A DNA stretch of 64,000 bases from Endomychus coccineus (taxonomy: Eukaryota; Arthropoda; Insecta; Coleoptera; Endomychidae), in assembly GCA_958510875.1 (NCBI GenBank), contig OY294069.1:178170868-178234867 (forward strand). The letters are read 5' to 3'. Below the pieces are notes generated by a model. It did not search any database. It was not told the DNA's origin and saw nothing but the letters and a program-made list of their open reading frames with translations. A program made the position numbers and the translations under genes. Shown here piece by piece: positions 56,961-64,000 of this stretch (positions are counted from its first letter, which is position 1; every line of letters starts with the position of its first letter).

Positions 56961-58199
56961 GCGGTTCTCGCAGAGTATGTACATTGATCGATATATATTG
57001 TATAAAATAAAGGAAGAGGAAAACATAGATAAACAAGAAATAGAGTTGTGGTATCCCATACGTTTTTCTTGAAACTAATCCTTTTCACTGCAGCTTGACT
57101 TGATCGATAGTGGACCTTGCGGTGGCGTATGTGCTCTATTTTGTCAGAAACGCAACATCTGACCGCTAAGTGTTGTACAAAGATAAATGTCTTGAGAGTA
57201 CAAAGTGTGAACGCCGACAATAAGCCGTAGATATGTGTTGGATGGTAAGTAGGTAGTCTGCGATAATCGTGTAAGAGCCGTTTGACATAATGTATAGTCG
57301 AGTAAGCCAAGCGTGTATAAGAGATCATTAGTTAGCAAAACACTTCCATTGTCACCTTTTGTGTCGACAATAAGGTCTTAAGTACGTATCGGAGGGCATG
57401 CCGACACTTCAACTCCGATAGCATGTGACCGTTTGTAACTTCTTTGAAAGTGCTCTCTCTTTGAATGCAACGATGGATATTTACGTATGATTTCGAGGGG
57501 TGTGATGGAAGTATTACCAAAAATTTATACAGAACTGTGAACTGAAATTTTACGTAGTTTCGTTAAAAGCAGAGTTTCTCAATCTTTTTGATAAGTGTGG
57601 CCCTGTTTTTATAATAGTACTTATAGTTTCATTACAAGATTCTGTAAATGGATTATTCGCTATAAAAGTTACAATTATCTAAATAATATTTATTTGCTTC
57701 AAATAGAAATTTCGATATTAACTCAAAAAGTCCTTTAACATTTAAATTTTAGTGAGATAATTGGTACTGCTTCTTTTGCAGATACACTTAGATGAAAGCT
57801 TATGTAGTCCACAGAAATTAGACATAAACAGGGCAATTTCCAGAAATCGAAGTAACATTTTGCATTTATAGATAAAAATGTAGTATTTCCCAGGTAAAAA
57901 ATCACAGTAATGAAAAGGTTTTTAGAACGATGATTTACATAAGACGCTATGGCAGTGTAGTTTTCAAAAGAATTTTCGGAAAAGGAAACTCAACCGTCAA
58001 AATAAGCATGGTAAGATGTACTATTTCACATAAAATGTTAAATATAATGCCTGCACTCGATTTTCGGAAAACAATAGTTGCCATTTTACAAGAGACCAAA
58101 CTATAAAAACAATTTGTTTTCCAAATTTTCCAGAAATTGCGAAAAACATCTCGTAATACCGATGTATAATATAGAAAAATCTTGTCTTCCGGATGGATG
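56961..58199. other. Unassigned stretch; possible hAT terminal motif at 57571
   Basis: 57571-57606 (CAGAGTTTCTCAATCTTTTT, then GATAAGTGTGGCCC) resembles the outer bases of a group of hAT elements. No inverted partner was found, so only one decayed end may be present. No gene recognised. Confidence 0.3.
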
Positions 58200-58209
58200 C
58201 CGCGTCACA

Positions 58210-59370
58210 ATAGCTCAACCTGATGCCGACGTTTCGCCAACCATTACAGGTGGCATCTTCAGGGCAGGTTGGAGGCTTGAACTGAAACTGGTTCTACTGG
58301 TTTCTGTAGCCGTATTTATTGTAGGAAAAATCCTTCACGCTACATAGTTCACTGCCTCTATTCCGGTGGTTAACTTCGTTCCGGCACCTGACCCTGCCGT
58401 TGTGCGATCATGTGCGAAGTGGAATTTTCGAGGATGGGTTTCCAAATGTTGGGAAGGTAATATCCTGAGTCACGGTTCAGATTATTCGGATGTTTTAGGA
58501 TTTCTATCGCTTCAAGGATTTTTCGCTGATAGAAGTTTGCGGCTCGGACTAGGATTTTAGTATCTTCAAAAAGGATTTGATGATTTGTGTCAAACTTGTG
58601 TTCCGCAAGTGCAGATCTACTATCTACTGGTGTCACGAAGCTTTGTACAGCGCTCATGTTCTTTCACAAGAGTAGCTACTGTACGACCTGTTTCACCAAT
58701 GTAGACTTTACCGCAACAACAGGGTGCTATAAACACCTTCTAAGTGGAGAGGAGGAAGGGGATCTTTGATAGGTTTGTAAAACTGAGATAATTTTGGAAG
58801 TGTGGAAGAACGGGTAAAAATATTATGTTTTTTGAGGATTTTGGAAATTCTATCTGTTATATTTTGAATATATGGAAGATAGGCCGTGGATAAAGCAGGC
58901 GGGGGGGTTTCTGGCTCAGGTCGATTTGAAATTTTAGGTGAAGTGTATTTCTTTATCGCTTTTTGAATGTTGAATGTAATGGGAGAAATTGTTTGATAAT
59001 AAGACAGATGAAAGATGTTTTAATTCTAATTTTAAGGATTGAGGCTGAGATAGGTTGACAGCTCTGTGGACCAGGGAGTTCATGACAGATTGCTTTTGGG
59101 CAGGGTGGTGGTGGGAAAGACCATTGAGGTATCTATCGGTATGGGTGGGTTTCCAATACACAGAATGTCCCAGAGTACAGTCTGTCGACTAACCAATACA
59201 TCCAGGAACGGGAGTGAACCTTGCGATTCGACTTCCATGGTGAAAATGATATTGGGATGTAATGAATTTAAATGATTGAGAAAGGGAACCAGCCAGTCTA
59301 CTATCCAAGATGTATAATATACTTTTTTTTGGTAACATCGAAATATCTCGCGTTCTGATGTGTCCCACAA
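58210..59370 (-). pseudogene. Penelope-like element relic (PLE-3)
   Basis: Minus-strand order is as expected for a PLE: WLVPFLNHLNSLHPNIIFTM and LPFLDVLVSR (RT, about 59292-59195), then in a second frame YWKPTHTDRYLNGLSHHHP and SLVHRAVNLS (about 59160-59040). Next comes GKVYIGETGRTV...KEHERC (a canonical GIY-YIG core with VYIGETGR, about 58718-58650), and finally SALAEHKFDTNHQI and REAANFYQRKILEAIEI-type sequence to about 58400. Frame changes and stops show it is dead, and the YVDD motif is lost at the 5' end. A hammerhead-like motif follows at 58219-58270. Its sequence differs from PLE-1 and PLE-2, so it is a third family. Confidence 0.8.
58219..58270 (-). ncRNA. Hammerhead-like motif of PLE-3
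   Basis: On the minus strand CTGAAGA (58256-58262) is followed by GCCACC...GGTTGGC as stem II with one bulge, then GAAAC (58231-58235) and GTC directly. CCTG..CC before the core can pair with GG..CAGG after it as stem I. There is no room for a stem III loop, so a single copy may not cleave; dimeric action is possible. Confidence 0.45.
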
Positions 59371-61209
59371 GGATCAATCCTTGGTTTTCGGTTATTTTTA
59401 ATCTACATCCCGGTTATTTCAAGTCAAGATACTCCGTTTGAGTGGACGATACTAAATTGGATGCTTGTAGTGTTTATTCATTCATTTGATTCACTTATTT
59501 GTAATTGGGATAACAGGGTTATACCTTTTGTTGAATCTTTGAAGTAGTGAACCACACAAAAAATTATTTCATTTCCACGCCACCTCAAATTGATAACATT
59601 TTCTTTGCACACCGTCTGGCATGTTTTTGTCAAAGTCTGTCTTAATTGTTTTGCTGATTTCCTTCCCATTGAAAGGGTAGAGCTGGTTCTATTTTTGTTT
59701 CGGGAATCAGTTGCAACTTTCATTTTTTTAGCGACCCGTGCATTTCTCACATGGTCAAAAATGACGTCTTTGATTAGATCAATTTCTCCTCAAACTCGTC
59801 GCGAAACTACTCTTTCTGGACTAGTTTAGCGGAAATATTTCAAAGTGTTTTCGCATTACCTTCTTTGTTTGCACGTTTCATGTCGAATCTTTCTTCAAGA
59901 TACCTGCTAGTTGTTCGTGTGAAGTTTGAGAGCAAAATTTATAATTTAGAATTTTACAAACTTCTGTAAGCTGTTTCCAAACATACAAGTGTTGAGAGAT
60001 ATTGATTTCTCCATTTCCCGATCTATTTCGACCAATCAGCTGCAATCGAACCGTTATTCCATATCGATCAAATTCAAAAACTTTGACGATCCCTTTTTTC
60101 ACATTTATCAGAAAAATCAAAAAGCATATTCTCTTATCACTACATAGCTATATAAGTAACTATGTGAATTTGTAATTGTTATTGGCTAAATTTATGACGA
60201 GTTATTAAACCTTTTTTTATTCACAATAGCCAGGGAAGTAATTGTTTAAGAAATATTTACAGTTCCTATGCTAGTACTGGCTAGTAGAATTAGCACAAAT
60301 TGTATTGCCTGGCAAATCCATCAACTTGTTATGAGAAAAACAAAACATAATGATGCAAAAACATGACAAACGCATTAACTTATTTCCTCGAATACCAATC
60401 TCGCAAAGAATTCTCTCAGAGTATATCGATATAAACGAGTATTTGCAAAATAGGATAGCCGTCAAGACAAAGATGTCTAACATGGCAGAGAAGCCGCTTA
60501 TCTGTAAACGTTTCAAAATGTAAATCGCTCAAAAACGGTTAATCTGTAAGAGCACTCCACTTTCCTACTTTTGAATTCGCTCCGTTCACAGTGAATGAAG
60601 TAGGTACTTAACTGTAATACCTCTAATCTGTTCGGTATAAGCTCTTATAGCACCTTAAGTGCCTCTCAATTATCACCAAGTATGTTCAATGTGACCCATA
60701 GTTCACATTGTACGTAAGGTTTTAGCTCCGCTAGCTGCTGTTTGTCAACATTTACAGGGGATTATCAGTCAACTGTAAAACATCACTTCGAAGATTAGAA
60801 TGTGAGAGACGTTCCGAAGGGTCCTTGAAAATAACAAATTTATATACACGCTCTGCAGTTTATTGTGGTCATATTCTTCACTAAATTGTCGACAAGTAGA
60901 TCACACCTTGATTTCATATCTATTCTCACCAATGAGATTCATAATATCCCAATTAGATATTAGACAAGCCTCTCTATCGTTTAATATTGTCACCGTTTTG
61001 CGAGCATCGCGAAAAGTTACCAGAGAGTTGTGAATAAGATACCTAGCAGAGACGAAACACCTGTCAATTCTTAGCAGCTTTATCGCATTTTTTCGTGGAT
61101 TGAGTTCTGCTTGATAAAGGTTTGTAATATTTTCGTAGAATCATCATTGTTATCCAATATCTATCGATTAATCAGCCAGGAAAGAATCTAGGTATCTAAG
61201 AAATATTCA
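59371..61209. other. Intergenic stretch with a diverged direct repeat pair
   Basis: No gene recognised. 60228-60290 and 61172-61232 share AGCCAGG.AAG, TAAGAAATATT.ACAGTT and TATGCTAGTAC, forming an imperfect direct repeat about 940 bp apart. Minus-strand open frames at 59478-59750, 59878-60120 and 60271-60516 carry no known domain. Confidence 0.35.
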
Positions 61210-61217
61210 CAGTTTTT

Positions 61218-61600
61218 ATGCTAGTACCTACACCATTTCTGGGACCTGAACCCTCCTGCGGAATAACCGCCAGTACAATATTAGAAGAACTCAAGAAAGA
61301 AGTAGCCAACAAAAGATTTCATCACCGGGTAGCACCACAAGGACTGAGGCAGACAAAGATATTTAGGGGGAACTATAGCCAGAAAAAATCTAATATCTGC
61401 ATCAACCTAAGAAAAAATAAATACTAACGGGTATCCCAACAGGGCACTGCCAGTTGAAAGGACACCTTAGGAAGCTCCAATAAGTAGAAGAAAGAGATGA
61501 TGCAGCTTCTGCGAAGAGAAGAACAAAACCACCACTCAGATCATCACAGAATGCACTACCTCCCAAAACCCAAGGGCACAACAAAATTATATCAAAATTG
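61218..61600 (+). pseudogene. LINE RNase H C-terminal relic
   Basis: Forward frames read FLGPEPSCGITAST, then ILTGIPTGHCQLKGHLRKL (about 61425-61480) and CSFCEEKNKTTTQIITEC (about 61498-61550). This is the RNase H end and zinc-like tail of a Jockey-superfamily LINE ('GPEP.CGI..S...LTGH..L..HL...C.FC...ET..HI..EC'). The parts lie in three frames, so at least two frameshifts exist. No reverse transcriptase precedes it. It resembles the LINE tail at 5921-6225 in type, but I could not show that the two are the same family. Confidence 0.65.
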
Positions 61601-61984
61601 TATACAAATTATTTTGATATTTTGGAGTGACCTGAAACGTGAGATGTTGAGCATGAAGTGATTGTCGGGACCTCAGGTGACTCCTGTGACAACATAATGT
61701 AAATAAGTATTTACGAAATGCTTAATCGATTTTATAACCTATTACAACGAAGGGAGGTATGTAATATTAGGCTTACCTTTACGCATTTAGCTAGACAGTC
61801 GAGTTTTTTTGGAAGGCCCAGGTTAGTCAGACCGTCAGACGGCTCTTCTTGGGGTCTGGAGACTTCTCTGTTGTCGGATTAGATCTACTACTACATACTA
61901 GTGGTAAAGGGTCGTCGAAGTCGTCTTCTTCATATGACTCAGCCATGGTCAATGGAGGAGTATTCAGGCAGGTCTTCCCCTAAC

Positions 61985-62330
61985 CAATTTTGCAGAGAGC
62001 AGAGCATTTCAGCCCTTGTCTCTGACAGAATCAGATCCATTATCCGCACCCTTTCTGGCACCTGTATGACAGATATTTCAACAGAATTAGCGGCGATGGT
62101 TCCTTGGTTGAGGTCACCTGGGTCAACCCCTGCTGGCTTTTGTCCACCTCCAGTTGATGGGCCTTCCCTCTACTCCTTCTTTTGCACTTGCTGGTAGGTT
62201 CTGTAGGAATATTGGGCAGCAGCCTCTTCGGTGGGGGCAGACGAGCGAAGTGGACTTTGGCGTTGGCAGCAGATCGGAAGAATATTTCGTAACGCAGGGA
62301 GTGGATATAGTCGTCTTCTCCCAGCACACA
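61985..62330 (-). pseudogene. Cysteine-rich (CXC-like) protein fragment, copy 1
   Basis: The minus strand reads MLGEDDYIHSLRYEIFFRSA (from 62327), then LPP and, in the next frame, TEEAAAQYSYRTYQQVQ, and much further on RCQKGCG (about 62060) and GLKCSALCK (about 62010-61985). This order (LGE..D...LRY..F, LPPTEAAA..HS.RVY.QVQ, then C-x3-C and CSALC) recalls a multicopy, unnamed insect protein family whose C terminus resembles a tesmin/TSO1 CXC domain. The frame is broken in several places. The function of the family is unknown to me; it is often found amplified like a repeat. A second partial copy lies at 62456-62650. Confidence 0.45.
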
Positions 62331-62455
62331 GGTGACCCGAGTATAATGAACTGCTTAGGTATTGAAGGATTTGATTGTAATACATTGAGTGTGTAACAAA
62401 TATTATTAATAGAGAGCATTCGGGAAGACCTTTGACTTTTAATTACGATACCATC

Positions 62456-62650
62456 TCACCACTTAAGTCTTTTCTCCACTCCCAAGTACCTCTGCACCTG
62501 GTGGTATGTTCTGTAGGAATGTTGGGCAGCAGCCTCTTCGGTTGGGGGCAGACGAGCGAGGTTGGTGTACTTTGGAGTTGGCAGCAGATCAGAAAAATAT
62601 TCCCTAACGCAGGGCATAGAGAGCGTCGGCTTCTCCTAACACACATTTGA
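62456..62650 (-). pseudogene. Cysteine-rich protein fragment, copy 2 (partial duplicate)
   Basis: It has the same LGEADALYALR start (about 62640), then SDLLPTPKYTNLARLPPTEE and AAAQHSYRTYHQVQRYLGV in one frame, ending at a stop at 62456-62458. The block 62495-62645 is a diverged duplicate of 62195-62330 at nucleotide level and has the same orientation. The CXC-like part is absent. Confidence 0.5.
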
Positions 62651-62829
62651 AGGAAAATCATCTATTAATGTGCACCAATTGTTAAACCAGTGACGAAATT
62701 CAAGACGGCGTTCAGCAACGCCAGGTTTTAATTGTTGTACAATCAATGCTTGTAAGGATGCTATTTATTTTTGACAATACGTTTTTGGCAATAATAGTAT
62801 GCGGCTTATATCTTTTGTTGAAATTGTTG

Positions 62830-62920
62830 GGTCCCCAAGGAACAGAAGTTTTTTTTTCTCTATCTTTTGGGTCCACTTCTACCTGCCAGTATCCTTTCAA
62901 GTCTAATACACTGTCACATT
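62830..62920 (-). pseudogene. Ty3/gypsy reverse-transcriptase fragment
   Basis: The minus strand from about 62918 reads SVLDLKGYWQVEVDPKDREK, the 'LDL.SGYWQ.....(E/K)DREKT' segment around the first catalytic Asp of Ty3/gypsy reverse transcriptases, with one residue missing before GYW. Similarity stops about 30 codons later. It is only a scrap and abuts a LINE reverse transcriptase on its upstream side. Confidence 0.65.
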
Positions 62921-62924
62921 CTCG

Positions 62925-63400
62925 ATATTTTCAATATTGTTGAGGATTTACTTAAGCTGTGTCTTGCGGCATATGCCGAAACAGACTCCAAGTCATCCTT
63001 TAACATCTGGCCTGCATTTATCAAGAATCTATAGTCAAAACTAAGACAAATTTGCGTGTCGTCCACATAAGATTGAACTGTCGAGCACCCTACAGATTCA
63101 CACATGTCAAAATATAAATTAAGAAGAAAAGTGGTCCAAGAATGAACCCCTGCGGTACGCCAGATGCAACATCTTAGGAAATACCATGGCATACAACCCT
63201 TTGCAACCTACCACTCAAATAAGACTCAAAAAATGCAACCGCCTGCTGATCGAAAAGCAGAAAGGATAACTTTGCGCAAAGTACTCCATGGTCCAAACAA
63301 TCAAAGGCCTTAGAGCAGTCTAAAAGTATCAAAGCAGTACTAAGACCTGAGTCATCATGACTTCTAACAATATTGTCGACTAAATTTAGTAAAGATGATG
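62925..63400 (-). pseudogene. LINE reverse-transcriptase fragment (CR1/L2-like)
   Basis: On the minus strand from 63400: ALILLDCSKAFDCLDH (the catalytic FD of motif A), FFESYLSGRLQRVV at about 63225-63185, then SGVPQGFILGPLFFLIYI (a canonical 'GVPQGSxLGPLLF' motif), QSYVDDTQICLSF at about 63080-63045 (catalytic VDD where YADD is usual), and LESVSAYAARHSLS at the 3' end near 62930. One frameshift lies just before the GVPQG block. The endonuclease and the C-terminal part are absent. It may belong with the endonuclease fragment at 46051-46720, but no overlap exists to test this. Confidence 0.75.
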
Positions 63401-64000
63401 AACAAATGAATAAGAACGATACTGTTGAAGCTTTGTACCAATTAAGGTATTTAAGGTTTTAATGGTTTATTGAATAATGACTTCTAATTGTCTCGAATTA
63501 ATTTGACATATTTCAAACTCTATATCGTTTCCATAAATGATTCTTGTCAGATAGGCGTATGAAAGTTGTTGCTAAGCACTCAACAATGCAAACTACAACG
63601 TTAGCACTTTCTGGATTATGAAGAACATGCGAATAGAGGTTAGAAAATTTAATGAATCTTCATTTGATTTCATCGATTACTTTCCAAGTAGTTTCCAGGT
63701 TCAGCCAAACGAAAGTAATAATGACCATGAGTAAATAACAAACTTTGGAGTAGATCCATCCTCGATTCCTAATGGAAATGACATTCAAGGACTAAGGACT
63801 ATTTATCCGAACATTATCAGATATTATTTGTTAACGAGTTAACGAGGTTTCACGTGGAACGTTGTTCCGTGATGGTTAAATTATAATGTCGAAGCGTTTA
63901 CAGAGTCGCGAGGCAGTAAATTATTAAGTGGGTACAAAATTGCGCGATGGCAAAACATCTGAATATTTTCCCCTGCTTGACGAGTTAATAGCATTTCCAC
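63401..64000. other. Right end of window, unassigned
   Basis: No gene, repeat or RNA feature recognised. Confidence 0.3.

Noticed and set aside
56798..57328. 176-codon minus-strand gene
   Set aside because: It overlaps a dispersed repeat, has no recognised domain and no codon or motif support; its composition looks incidental.

Overview
The window looks like a gene-poor, repeat-dominated stretch of an AT-rich arthropod genome, most likely an insect. The evidence is the mix of elements: a BEL/Pao LTR retrotransposon, an irritans-type mariner relic, hAT-derived relics, several Penelope-like elements (PLEs) carrying GIY-YIG endonuclease and hammerhead-ribozyme motifs, Jockey/CR1-type and R2-type LINE fragments, and a tRNA-derived SINE. 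I found no host protein-coding gene I could support. The species cannot be fixed from the sequence.

Layout. 0-6.7 kb: a broken hAT/ZMYM-like transposase on the minus strand, a dead mariner transposase, two modules of a dispersed repeat, a 38-bp perfect palindrome, and the 3' end of a LINE. 6.77-13.17 kb: a complete BEL/Pao element on the minus strand, with two 350-bp LTRs that read as identical, a TATTT target-site duplication and one unbroken 1712-residue Gag-Pol frame, so it inserted recently. 15.6-31.1 kb: a nearly uninterrupted satellite array of 61 complete, nearly identical monomers of three related types (237, 238 and 307 bp) between divergent or truncated edges. The array records its own history: a ~70-bp deletion, chimeric monomers, a recombinant junction that separates two blocks, and a local 544-bp higher-order repeat.

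31.1-49 kb: a hAT relic, a tRNA-derived SINE, a 5'-truncated PLE with a long open frame and a well-formed hammerhead motif, a promoter-like cluster near 42.1-42.24 kb, an R2-type LINE relic, another PLE tail, a LINE endonuclease fragment, and a PLE mosaic containing a 49-bp inverted repeat. 49-64 kb: a Jockey-like reverse-transcriptase relic, further dispersed repeats, a third PLE relic, a LINE RNase-H tail, a duplicated fragment of an unclassified cysteine-rich protein family, and abutting Ty3/gypsy and LINE reverse-transcriptase fragments.

Functionally, the only element that looks capable of expressing its own machinery is the BEL/Pao copy. The rest are relics or non-coding repeats. The most notable structures are the self-documenting satellite array, the set of hammerhead-like motifs at PLE ends, and the short palindrome bracketed by 10-bp direct repeats.
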